Assembly (NCBI RefSeq): GCF_022647505.1
Contig: NZ_CP071409.1
Location: 1,488,001 to 1,552,000 of the forward strand
Reading direction: 5' to 3'
Source of the DNA: [Pantoea] beijingensis
GTDB taxonomy: Bacteria; Pseudomonadota; Gammaproteobacteria; Enterobacterales; Enterobacteriaceae
Length of the DNA: 64,000 nucleotides
Below are positions 16,647-24,827 of this stretch, piece by piece. How positions within the stretch are numbered: the first letter of the stretch is position 1; every line of letters starts with the position of its first letter. The notes under the pieces are model-generated. The model was not told the DNA's origin and searched no databases. It saw only the letters and a program-made list of their open reading frames with translations. Both the position numbers and the translations under genes were made by a program.

Positions 16647-17987
16647 TCAATGTTTTTGCCACTGTTGGTATTCGCTGCGCCGCTTTAACGGCGCCGTTTC
16701 CGGCAGCAGGGCAAGGCCAATAATTGATAGTACACCCAGCACCACAACATAGATGGCCAGGCCATAGTAGTGACCACCGGTCATCTGTAATATTTTGACG
16801 GCAATCAGGCCCAGTACGCCGCTACCGATCAGCGAACCGATTTGCCAGATTAAAGCAATGCCGCTACAGCGAATATGCGTGGGAAACAGTTCGGGGAACC
16901 AGGAAGCCTGTGGCGCATAGCACATGCTATGACCCAAAGTCAGTACAACGATCATTGCGAGTTGCGTCAGCCAAAAACTGTTTTGTTCCAGTGCCATAAA
17001 AAAGGGAACAATGGTCAGTGTAAGCAGTACGGCACCCATGATATAGACGGGTTTGCGGCCGATACGGTCGGAAAGATGTCCCATTATTGGAATGGCAATA
17101 ATTTCCAGGATCACGGCGACGATCATGGCTTCCATCAGCAAGGTTGCATCAAGATTATTCGCTTTGCCCCAGGCAAGAATGATGACGGTAAACATGGCAA
17201 AGGCACAGGCTTCAATCAGTTTAGCAGCCACCCCCTTCAACACGATCCCCGGGTAGTCACGTATCACTTCCATTACCGGGCGTGACTCTGCCGCTTTGGT
17301 TTCACGTATTTGTGCAAAAACCGGCGATTCATCAATGCGCAAGCGAATAAACAGTCCCACGATGACCAGCAGCGCACTCAGGAGGAAGGGGATCCGCCAG
17401 CCCCAATCCATCATTTGCTCTGGAGAAAGCGTAGCATTTAAGATCGCAAACAGAGCCAGAGGCAATAAAAAACCGGTAGGGGCACCGATCTGCACCCAAC
17501 TGGAGAAATAACCTCGACGCTGAGGTTGTGAATATTCTGCTGTCATCAATACAGCTCCAGCCTGCTCACCGCCGACGCCAAAACCCTGCAATACGCGAAT
17601 AGCTATCAGCAGAATAGGAGCCAGGACGCCGATTTTCTCATAGCTGGGTAGCAGCCCGATGCAAAAGGTACCGAGTCCGACAATCAGTATCGTGATGACT
17701 AGTGCTTTTTTGCGTCCGACTTTATCGCCGATGTGGCCGAACACAATGCCGCCTAATGGTCGCGCCAAAAAACCTACGGCATAGGTGGCGAAGGCAGCCA
17801 GTGTGCTGATCAGCGGATCGCTGCTGGGGAAAAAAAGATGACCAAAAAAGAGCACGGCAGCGGTGCCATAGGCAAAAAAATCATAGTACTCCGCTGCAGT
17901 GCCGATGGCGGATGCAGTGGCTACGCGGCGCATAATCTGGCGATGTGATGTCAAGTTTACAGCCGTAGCAGATGCTGTCTGGGTCAT
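16647..17987 (-). CDS. MFS metabolite:H+ symporter (MHS family)
   Basis: A 446-residue, 12-helix permease. The ATG at 17987 (MTQTASATAVNL) is used because AAGG precedes it; the longer ORF would run through the candidate operator. Family signatures are EYYDFFAYGTAAVLFF in helix 1, the signature loop GHIGDKVGRKKAL between helices 2 and 3, the RVLQGFGVGGEQAGA helix 4 segment, and GHLSDRIGRKP in the second half. The closest E. coli relatives are ShiA, YhjE and ProP. Located beside rspA and the YdfI-like enzyme under the same candidate operator, it probably imports a sugar acid such as mannonate or a hexuronate. Substrate cannot be read from sequence. Confidence 0.87.
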   Translation of the reverse strand: MTQTASATAVNLTSHRQIMRRVATASAIGTAAEYYDFFAYGTAAVLFFGHLFFPSSDPLISTLAAFATYAVGFLARPLGGIVFGHIGDKVGRKKALVITILIVGLGTFCIGLLPSYEKIGVLAPILLIAIRVLQGFGVGGEQAGAVLMTAEYSQPQRRGYFSSWVQIGAPTGFLLPLALFAILNATLSPEQMMDWGWRIPFLLSALLVIVGLFIRLRIDESPVFAQIRETKAAESRPVMEVIRDYPGIVLKGVAAKLIEACAFAMFTVIILAWGKANNLDATLLMEAMIVAVILEIIAIPIMGHLSDRIGRKPVYIMGAVLLTLTIVPFFMALEQNSFWLTQLAMIVVLTLGHSMCYAPQASWFPELFPTHIRCSGIALIWQIGSLIGSGVLGLIAVKILQMTGGHYYGLAIYVVVLGVLSIIGLALLPETAPLKRRSEYQQWQKH

Positions 17988-18035
17988 ATAAGTGCCTTTC
18001 TCGTGGACGATTATCAGATGCAGGTGATGTAGTTC

Positions 18036-18050
18036 TACTACCATACAAGT
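18036..18050 (-). promoter_or_regulatory. Candidate RspR operator upstream of the MHS permease
   Basis: The 15-nt sequence is identical to the element at 16569-16583 and lies 49 nt before the permease ATG. It supports co-regulation of transporter and dehydratase. Confidence 0.55.
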
Positions 18051-18208
18051 AATAAGGCAAAATGCCGCGAGCGAGATCACGTTGTTTACTTATTAATCGC
18101 AGAAGGAGAGGCACTCTCGACACGAGAGTGCTGAACATGTGCGGTGGGCGCGGTAAATTTTATCGTCAGCAGGACACAACGCTTACTAACGGTCTGCAAG
18201 CGGTATCT

Positions 18209-19108
18209 TCAGGCTAACAGCTCACAGGATGGTGGTAAGCGGCAGGAGAGAGCATTGGGCACCACTTCGATCCGAAATTCGGTACCGCTCAGCGGCTCGC
18301 CGTCGAGATTGAAGGTGATTTCATGCGGAGAAGCAATCGTTAACCATGGCAATGAAGCAGAAATAATATTGGGATTATCGTCATTGCGGGTAAGCGAATG
18401 CAGTAACGTCGGCAAAAGTTCTTGCGATGTTACAATACTTAATTCCAGCAGGCCGTCATTGATTAATGCGGTTGGGCATAATCGCTGGCCACCACCTGCC
18501 TGACGGCCGTTGCCAATGCCAATCGCCAGAGCATCGCCTTGCCAACTGAAATCGGGGCCATTAAGGGTGCAGCGGTCCGGCTTTAACGTGTCCATACGCA
18601 TGAGGCCGTGGATAAAGTAAGAGACACCACCCAGTGCCGATTTGAGTTTTTCCGGTGTTTCGGTGGTAATGCGAGTACCGAATCCGCCCGTTGCCATATT
18701 GATAAAATAGCGATCCTGGTTCACACGGGCCAGATCGATATCGACCGCTTTACCGACTATTGCCAGCCGAAGCGCCTGCTCCATTTCCTCAGGAATGCCC
18801 GCGCTGGTGGCAAAATCATTTGCGGTCCCCAGTGGCAGAATACCTAAAACCGGGCGTGAGGCCGCAGGCAATTTTACCAGCGCGGTTGCGATTTCATTGA
18901 TGGTGCCATCACCCCCGCCAGCCACTACCGTCGAGGCATCCAGTTTCACCGCTTCCTCAAGATAACGTGCTCCGTCACCGTGTTCCCAGGTCACGCGCAC
19001 CATAATGGGGTATCCTTCACCACGTAACCGGGCAATAGCAGCACGTAGCGCTTCGTTGCCTGCGCCTTTTCCATTCAAAATGACCAGCGTTGTTGGCTGC
19101 TTTTTCAT
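18209..19108 (-). CDS. yegS: Lipid kinase YegS
   Basis: A 299-residue diacylglycerol-kinase-catalytic-domain protein collinear with E. coli YegS, which phosphorylates phosphatidylglycerol in vitro. Visible motifs are LVILNGKG at the N terminus, the nucleotide-binding [23 protein letters not shown], and the C-terminal TFNLDGEPL. The start at 19108 is preferred over 19144 because AGGGA precedes it and [14 protein letters not shown] aligns with the family. It is transcribed alone, away from the MHS permease, with CyaR and trhP upstream on the same strand. Confidence 0.93.
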   Translation of the reverse strand: MKKQPTTLVILNGKGAGNEALRAAIARLRGEGYPIMVRVTWEHGDGARYLEEAVKLDASTVVAGGGDGTINEIATALVKLPAASRPVLGILPLGTANDFATSAGIPEEMEQALRLAIVGKAVDIDLARVNQDRYFINMATGGFGTRITTETPEKLKSALGGVSYFIHGLMRMDTLKPDRCTLNGPDFSWQGDALAIGIGNGRQAGGGQRLCPTALINDGLLELSIVTSQELLPTLLHSLTRNDDNPNIISASLPWLTIASPHEITFNLDGEPLSGTEFRIEVVPNALSCRLPPSCELLA

Positions 19109-19264
19109 GTTAGTTCCCTGTTGATTACCCGACTCTTCATACATCGAACCTGTCGCTTTATTGGCTGCGTCTTATGCCTGTAACCCGATAATTTAAGGCA
19201 GAACTCAGGTTATAACATATCAGTTTGACCTTTTTTATCAGAGAAGTGAGTGAATGCGACGACG

Positions 19265-19341
19265 AAAAAAGAAAAGCCCGCGCGGGGGAGCCGGGCGGGC
19301 AAATGAGGTGGTTCCTGATATACACTCCTCATATCTGTAGC
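19265..19341 (-). ncRNA. cyaR: CyaR small RNA
   Basis: Reading the minus strand, the segment contains ATCAGGAACCACCTCATT, the highly conserved anti-Shine-Dalgarno core of CyaR. It is followed by a GC-rich terminator stem (GCCCGC with GCGGGC) and a T-rich tail (TTTTCTTTTTT). In E. coli CyaR lies next to yegQ (trhP), and here it lies between yegS and trhP, so synteny agrees. CyaR is an Hfq-dependent, CRP-activated RNA that represses ompX, nadE, luxS and other mRNAs in E. coli. The 5' end near 19341 is an estimate; the upstream half differs from the E. coli sequence, and no clear CRP box with six-base spacing was found. Confidence 0.8.
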
Positions 19342-19509
19342 TGCATTGATGTCGACTGCGCTTATCTGGCCGAATCACTTACCTGAGTAAATTATCGGGC
19401 CACGTTCGCTGGCCGGCTGCATACTGCATCAATTATTGAGGGTATAGCGCTGCTATTTCTTGTTGCTCGTTTTTAAGCAAGCCCGATACTAACCAGGAAA
19501 TATACAGGC

Positions 19510-19525
19510 GAATGTGATCACATTC
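19510..19525. repeat. Perfect 16-bp palindrome
   Basis: GAATGTGATCACATTC is fully self-complementary. It lies about 170 nt upstream of the CyaR 5' end and 130 nt downstream of the trhP stop. It contains TGTGA and TCACA half-sites but with no spacer, so it is not a standard CRP site. Confidence 0.6.
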
Positions 19526-19614
19526 TAATATTTGTAACAACTCGTTAATTAACGGGGAGGGCAGCGTCGCACCGGCACGGATGGAATTTACTGGTGAAAT
19601 GCTTTCGAGCATGG

Positions 19615-19644
19615 CCCGTGACGTGAGCCCCCCGACGTCACGGG
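19615..19644 (-). terminator. Hairpin downstream of trhP
   Basis: CCCGTGACGT at 19615-19624 pairs perfectly with ACGTCACGGG at 19635-19644, ten bases past the trhP stop. No T run follows on the minus strand, so it may protect the 3' end rather than terminate alone. Confidence 0.5.
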
Positions 19645-19653
19645 ATGCCGCCC

Positions 19654-21012
19654 TTAACCGTGCGGCTGGCGCGTAGTGTTCCCTGAAAGGTTTCGCATCA
19701 ATAAGGCATACTGCAAATCGATGGTTTCCGGTACCGGGATCCAGACAAAGTGTCCATTGCCGGGGGCGACATCAACCGACTGAGCGTGGTTATTTTCCAT
19801 TTCCTCCAGCGAAAAGTTGATGTTGCCTGCCGGCGTCATCAGCTCAAGGCTATCACCGACGGTAAATTTATTTTTTACATCAACCTGCGCCAGCGATCCG
19901 CGTCGCTCGCCGGTAAATTCGCCGACAAATTGTTGGCGGTCGGAGATCGAATAGTTAGTGTCGTAATTTTGATAACTTTCATGGGTATGGCGGCGTAAAA
20001 AACCTTCGGTATAGCCGCGGTGGGCTAATCCTTCCAGCGTTTCCAGCAGGGTGGTATCAAAGGGCTTACCGGCAGCTGCATCATCAATGGCGCGGCGATA
20101 AACCTGTGCGGTGCGAGCGCAGTAGTAAAATGATTTTGTACGACCTTCGATTTTTAACGAATGTACGCCCATCTGTGTCAGACGTTCGACGTGGGCAACG
20201 GCACGCAGGTCCTTTGAATTCATGATGTAGGTGCCATGCTGGTCTTCAAACGCAGTCATATATTCACCGGGACGCTGCGTCTCTTCAATCATAAATACTT
20301 TACTGCTGGGTTCTCCGGCACCCAGCACCGGTTCCACATTTCTGACCGGAATAGGTTGATGCAGATGAACGATATTCCCGGTATCGTCTTCTTTTCCCTC
20401 TTCCAGCTTATATTCCCAGCGACAGGCATTGGTGCAGGTTCCCTGATTCGGATCGCGCTTGTTTATATAGCCGGACAGCAGGCAGCGGCCTGAATAGGCC
20501 ATGCAGAGCGCGCCATGCACGAAAATTTCCAGCTCCATCTCAGGCACTTGCTGACGAATTTCTTCAATCTCTTCCAGCGAAAGCTCGCGTGAGAGGATCG
20601 CGCGGGTGAGCCCCATCTGCTGCCAAAATTTAACCGTGGCCCAGTTGACTGCGTTGGCCTGTACCGACAGGTGGATTTGCATATGAGGAAAAGCTTCGCG
20701 GACCAGCATAATCAGGCCCGGATCGGACATGATGAGGGCATCCGGGCCCATATCAATCACCGGTTTTAAATCACGAATAAAGGTTTTTAACTTGGCATTG
20801 TGGGGGGCAATGTTCACCACCACATAAAATTTTTTACCCAGCGCGTGGGCTTCATTAATGCCGGTAGCCAGATTCTGATGATTGAATTCATTATTACGGA
20901 CACGCAGGCTATAGCGTGGCTGGCCGGCATATACCGCGTCTGCGCCATAGGCGAACGCGTAACGCATATTTTTCAGCGTACCGGCCGGAGAGAGAAGTTC
21001 CGGTTTAAGCAT
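19654..21012 (-). CDS. trhP: tRNA U34 hydroxylation protein TrhP (YegQ), peptidase U32 family
   Basis: A 452-residue U32-family protein collinear with E. coli YegQ/TrhP. It is required with prephenate for 5-hydroxyuridine formation at wobble U34 of several tRNAs (established for TrhP). It opens LKPELLSPAGTLKNMRYAFAYGADAVYAG. It carries the cysteine cluster characteristic of the family in CMAYSGRCLLSGYINKRDPN and GTCTNACRWEY, probably an Fe-S or metal site. It lacks obvious protease residues despite the family name. It stands alone, with baeR on the same strand 117 nt upstream. Confidence 0.93.
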   Translation of the reverse strand: MLKPELLSPAGTLKNMRYAFAYGADAVYAGQPRYSLRVRNNEFNHQNLATGINEAHALGKKFYVVVNIAPHNAKLKTFIRDLKPVIDMGPDALIMSDPGLIMLVREAFPHMQIHLSVQANAVNWATVKFWQQMGLTRAILSRELSLEEIEEIRQQVPEMELEIFVHGALCMAYSGRCLLSGYINKRDPNQGTCTNACRWEYKLEEGKEDDTGNIVHLHQPIPVRNVEPVLGAGEPSSKVFMIEETQRPGEYMTAFEDQHGTYIMNSKDLRAVAHVERLTQMGVHSLKIEGRTKSFYYCARTAQVYRRAIDDAAAGKPFDTTLLETLEGLAHRGYTEGFLRRHTHESYQNYDTNYSISDRQQFVGEFTGERRGSLAQVDVKNKFTVGDSLELMTPAGNINFSLEEMENNHAQSVDVAPGNGHFVWIPVPETIDLQYALLMRNLSGNTTRQPHG

Positions 21013-21128
21013 AGTGATCTCAGTCTGATGTCAGGTCAGCGCGCTGTGGCATCACAGCGCGTTCCTTCAGGAATATCCCCTGTGGAGGTGGGGAATTGTA
21101 GGCAGGGGAAGGCTCAATGTAAATTGCG

Positions 21129-21839
21129 CTAGATCAAACGACACACATCGGCTTCCCAACGGTAGCCCATGCCGTAGACCGCGCGAATAAATGGTTGGTC
21201 ACTGTCCAGAGCCTCAAGTTTACGCCGGAGATTTTTGATATGGCTGTCGATAGTACGATCGGTGACCACGCGATAGTCGTCATACAGCAGATTAAGCAGT
21301 TGTTCGCGTGAAAAGACTTTTCCCGGTTCCTGGGCCAGCGTTTTTAACAGACGGAACTCCGCCGGGGTCAGATCGAGCAGGCGATCGCGCCAGCTGGCCT
21401 GAAAACGGCCTTCATCGATGACCAATAGTGAAGCCTTTTGCACCTCTTCTTGCGAAGGTTTAATACGCCGCAGCACCGTTTTTACCCGAGCAACAACTTC
21501 CCGTGGGCTAAAGGGTTTACAAATATAATCGTCGGCACCCAGCTCCAGACCGAGCAAACGATCGATCTCTTCCGTTTTTGCCGTCACCATGATCACGGGT
21601 AGTTCGGAAAAACGGCGGATTTCACGGCATAACGTCATCCCGTCGGTGCCCGGGAGCATGAGATCAAGCAATACTAAATCCGGTGAGTTTTGCTGAATAT
21701 AGGCGATGACGTCGTTGCCGTGAGAAATGTGATGAGTGCGATAATTCGATGCCTGTAAATAGTCGATTAACAGTCGGGCAAGTTTCGGCTCGTCTTCAAC
21801 GATCAGGATCAGCGGCTCGTAATAATGTGGGTTGGTCAT
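21129..21839 (-). CDS. baeR: Envelope-stress response regulator BaeR
   Basis: A 236-residue OmpR-family response regulator. The receiver domain has the acidic pair EDE near residue 15, the phosphoacceptor Asp in [13 protein letters not shown] and the conserved Lys in YICKPFSP. The C-terminal winged helix includes [12 protein letters not shown] and [20 protein letters not shown]. In E. coli BaeR activates mdtABCD and spy in response to indole, flavonoids and other envelope stress. It follows baeS on the same strand, but with a 113-nt gap; in E. coli the two genes overlap. A 6-bp hairpin (21895-21916) lies in that gap. Confidence 0.95.
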   Translation of the reverse strand: MTNPHYYEPLILIVEDEPKLARLLIDYLQASNYRTHHISHGNDVIAYIQQNSPDLVLLDLMLPGTDGMTLCREIRRFSELPVIMVTAKTEEIDRLLGLELGADDYICKPFSPREVVARVKTVLRRIKPSQEEVQKASLLVIDEGRFQASWRDRLLDLTPAEFRLLKTLAQEPGKVFSREQLLNLLYDDYRVVTDRTIDSHIKNLRRKLEALDSDQPFIRAVYGMGYRWEADVCRLI

Positions 21840-21952
21840 TTTATGGGTACCTTGTCAGCTAAGCAAAATAGCTGTGCGGAATAGTACTACAGATGGTGGC
21901 ACGCAGATAAGCCACCTGGCTGGCGAGCCTGTCACGTCATCGGAAACGCGCC

Positions 21953-23359
21953 TTAGCGACGCCAGTGGCCTTGATTGTGGATCTCATCCAGCGGTAACGT
22001 CAGCGTAATGCGCAGGCCACCTAAAGAAGAGTGATCCGCACTTAAGTGTCCGCCATGGGCTTCAGCAATATTCTTACAGATAGCCAGTCCCAGTCCGGAA
22101 CCGCCGCTGGCACGGTTGCGAGACCCTTCCGCACGATAAAAGCGTTCAAAAATCTGCTGACGCTGGGCATCGGAAACGCCGGGCGCGGAATCATCAAAAT
22201 GCAGTAGCATTTTTCCAGGCTGAGTCTCCAGCGATATGGTGAGCCCTCCGCCTGCATCGGTATAGCGCAGGCTGTTTTCCATCAGATTGCTGAACAGCTG
22301 CATCAGGCGATCGGCATCGGCAAAAAATACCGCATGCTCCGGCAAAGATAACGTTAAGGATAGCTGACGGCTGTTAAACCGGGCGCGAAAGCTGCCTGCA
22401 ACCACTTCCAGTAAGGACACAATATCGGTTTGCGCTTTTCGATACGCCAGCGCCCCCTCGTCCGAGAGCGACAGTTGATGTAGATCGTCAACCAGTTTCG
22501 TCAGTGTGGACACTTCAGTTTGTAGCGAAGAGAGCGCCTCCGGCGTTAATTTGCGTACGCCATCCTGCATCGCCTCCAGTTCACCACGCAGGATAGCCAG
22601 TGGGGTCCGCAATTCATGAGAAATATCGGCCATGAAGGCGCGGCGCATGCTTTCATTTTTCTCCAGGGAGCTGGCCAGTTTGTTGAAATCCTGGGCCAGG
22701 CGACCAAGCTCATCATCACTACCGACCTGAACGCGTTTAGAAAAATCACCGGCTGAGAGGTGCCAGGTGCCTTCAACCAGTCGCTTGACGGGGGCCAGTA
22801 GCCCGCGTGACATCAGCCAGGTGACAGCCGCCGCCAGCAGTGTCGACAGCCCGACAATCAGCCAACTGGTCCGTTTCTGCTGCTGGTCGAAATTGATATC
22901 GGCACTGCGGGTCAAACGTTCGGGCGGTGACCCAATGACCCAACCCACGATATGATTATTGCTGGTAATGATTTCACGCCGCGTTCCCTCCTGCGGAACG
23001 GGGGTTTGCGGCCCAACCAACACGCGAGACTGCTGGTCAATAATCCAGAATTGTGTCCGCCAGCCGCGCGGAGGAAGCTGATTATTTGCATCCGGGTTCT
23101 GTTCCAGCGAACGCAGAATAGTAAATACCAGCTTGTTGTTATTACGCAGGAAATCCCAGTTACCATGCTGTTCGTATTGATCGGAAAGCGCATCGCTGAG
23201 TAAAACCAGCCGCTGTTCATTACCGCGCTTGATATAATCGATAAAGCCGCGTTCAAAGCTGATGCGTACTCCCCAGTGCATGGTAATCAACACCAGCATG
23301 CAGGTTGAAAAGATGGTAAAAAACAGCTTCGCGGAGATGCCGATACGTATTTTTCTCAT
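21953..23359 (-). CDS. baeS: Sensor histidine kinase BaeS
   Basis: A 468-residue inner-membrane kinase. A signal-anchor helix (residues ~10-32), a periplasmic loop, a second helix near 165-185 and a HAMP domain (RLVEGTWHLSAGDF) precede the dimerisation helix with the phospho-His in FMADISHELRTPL. The ATPase boxes follow: N box LMENSLRYT, G1 DDSAPGV, and G2 SGGSGLGLAICK. It pairs with BaeR. Its start overlaps the mdtD stop (TAATG), so it is the sixth gene of the mdtABCD-baeSR operon. Confidence 0.95.
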   Translation of the reverse strand: MRKIRIGISAKLFFTIFSTCMLVLITMHWGVRISFERGFIDYIKRGNEQRLVLLSDALSDQYEQHGNWDFLRNNNKLVFTILRSLEQNPDANNQLPPRGWRTQFWIIDQQSRVLVGPQTPVPQEGTRREIITSNNHIVGWVIGSPPERLTRSADINFDQQQKRTSWLIVGLSTLLAAAVTWLMSRGLLAPVKRLVEGTWHLSAGDFSKRVQVGSDDELGRLAQDFNKLASSLEKNESMRRAFMADISHELRTPLAILRGELEAMQDGVRKLTPEALSSLQTEVSTLTKLVDDLHQLSLSDEGALAYRKAQTDIVSLLEVVAGSFRARFNSRQLSLTLSLPEHAVFFADADRLMQLFSNLMENSLRYTDAGGGLTISLETQPGKMLLHFDDSAPGVSDAQRQQIFERFYRAEGSRNRASGGSGLGLAICKNIAEAHGGHLSADHSSLGGLRITLTLPLDEIHNQGHWRR

Positions 23360-24768
23360 TATTTCTTTTTGCCCCTGCGCGAGAGAATGACATTTTTGCT
23401 GATATCCGTCGGTACTCGCCAGAACACCAGCACAGGAAGCATAATGACCACCGACATGCAGAGATAGGTATAGATAAAGGTTTCGTGCGCCAGCGTACTG
23501 TCGGCGATAGCCTGATGACCAAAGGTACCCAGCAGTAAGCCGGCAAGGGTAACGCCAATACTCATTGCCAGCTGCATTACCATCGACAACAGACTGTTAC
23601 CGCTTGAAGCCAGATCGTCCGGGAGTTCTTTGAGCGTAAGTGTATTCATGGCGGAGAAGCGTATGGCGTTGACCATCCCCTGAAGGAACAGCACCAGTGG
23701 CAGCAGCCAGAACCAGCCCATCACCGCCACAACCGGAAAGAGCATCACCACAAATGTCAGTGCGAGCGTGCCTCCAACGAGGACGTTACGGTAGCCAAAA
23801 CGGTTAACTATCTGCACCACGATGCGTTTCATTCCCATATTACCGAGGACCATGGGGATCATCATCAAACCAGCATGAAACGGGGTATACCCCATACCGA
23901 TCTGTAAAAAAAGTGGTGTCATAAACGGTAGCATACCGCTACCGATGCGCCCGGTTAAGCTGCCGAGCAGGCCAATGGAATAGATGCGGTTTTCGAATAA
24001 TTTCAGGCTAAATAGCGCTGCATCGTTACCCCGTGCGTGTAGCAGATAAAACAGCAGTGAGAAGACCCCTGCCAGGATAAAGAGTCCCAGCAGCAGCGGA
24101 GAGATGCCCAGCCCGCGCTGTCCGTCCAGTGCCATCGTCAGCGTTGCCATGCCGGCGGCCAGCAGGATAAAGCCTAAGAAATCGAAACGTCGGGTCTGTA
24201 GCTGGTAATTGGGCATTAACGACATTGTCGCGATGGCGCCGATTAACCCGACCGGCAGGTTAATCAGGAAGATCCAGTGCCAACTGGCATATTCAACCAG
24301 TACGCCACCCAGCGCCGGGCCAAGCAATGGGCCAATCTGGCCGGGTAGCGTTACGAAAGTCATCGCCGCCATATACTGCTCGCGCGGGACGATTTTCATT
24401 ACCGTCAAGCGGCCAACAGGCACCATCATGGCGCCGCCAATGCCCTGTACTACGCGCGCCATGACCAACTGGTCCAGCGTGCCGGACATGGCACACAGCA
24501 ACGAGCCGAGGCTGAACAGGATAATGGCGGTGAATAGAATATTGCGTACGCCGAAGCGATCGGCCAGCCAGCCGCTAACCGGTAAGGTAACGGCGACCGT
24601 CAGGACATAAGAGACGATAACCGAGTGCATGTGCAATGGGCTGACGTTGAGGTCGCGCGCCATTGACGGCAACGCGGTATTCACGATGGTAGTATCCAGC
24701 GTTTGCATAAAGAAGCCAAAGGCGACGATCCACAGCTGCCAGCGAACCGTCGCAGGTTGGGTACTCAT
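23359..24768 (-). CDS. mdtD: MFS transporter MdtD (DHA2-like)
   Basis: A 469-residue, ~14-helix major facilitator protein collinear with E. coli MdtD. It shows the motif C region ([13 protein letters not shown]), loop 2-3 [11 protein letters not shown] and the [16 protein letters not shown] segment typical of DHA2 members. In E. coli MdtD is part of the Bae-controlled operon but is not needed for MdtABC drug export; a role in citrate export has been proposed. Its ATG lies 59 nt after mdtC, has no good Shine-Dalgarno of its own, and overlaps the stop of a 13-codon ORF with a strong AGGAGG site. Translation is therefore probably coupled. Confidence 0.92.
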   Translation of the reverse strand: MSTQPATVRWQLWIVAFGFFMQTLDTTIVNTALPSMARDLNVSPLHMHSVIVSYVLTVAVTLPVSGWLADRFGVRNILFTAIILFSLGSLLCAMSGTLDQLVMARVVQGIGGAMMVPVGRLTVMKIVPREQYMAAMTFVTLPGQIGPLLGPALGGVLVEYASWHWIFLINLPVGLIGAIATMSLMPNYQLQTRRFDFLGFILLAAGMATLTMALDGQRGLGISPLLLGLFILAGVFSLLFYLLHARGNDAALFSLKLFENRIYSIGLLGSLTGRIGSGMLPFMTPLFLQIGMGYTPFHAGLMMIPMVLGNMGMKRIVVQIVNRFGYRNVLVGGTLALTFVVMLFPVVAVMGWFWLLPLVLFLQGMVNAIRFSAMNTLTLKELPDDLASSGNSLLSMVMQLAMSIGVTLAGLLLGTFGHQAIADSTLAHETFIYTYLCMSVVIMLPVLVFWRVPTDISKNVILSRRGKKK

Positions 24769-24806
24769 TGGTCGCTATGCCCCTTATTCAGGTAGTTGGT
24801 CAACAT
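24765..24806 (-). CDS. 13-codon leader ORF coupled to mdtD
   Basis: On the minus strand AGGAGGA (24817-24811) is followed by ATG at 24806 and the reading [13 protein letters not shown], ending in TGA that overlaps the mdtD ATG as ATGA. The site is stronger than anything directly in front of mdtD. This suggests that ribosomes load here and pass on to mdtD. Whether the peptide itself matters is unknown. Confidence 0.45.
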   Translation of the reverse strand: MLTNYLNKGHSDQ

Positions 24807-24827
24807 CTTGTCCTCCTATTGGGTCCG

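Noticed and set aside
19510..19525. CRP binding site for cyaR
   Set aside because: The TGTGA and TCACA half-sites abut directly, whereas CRP needs six bases between them, and the site lies too far (~170 nt) from the RNA 5' end.
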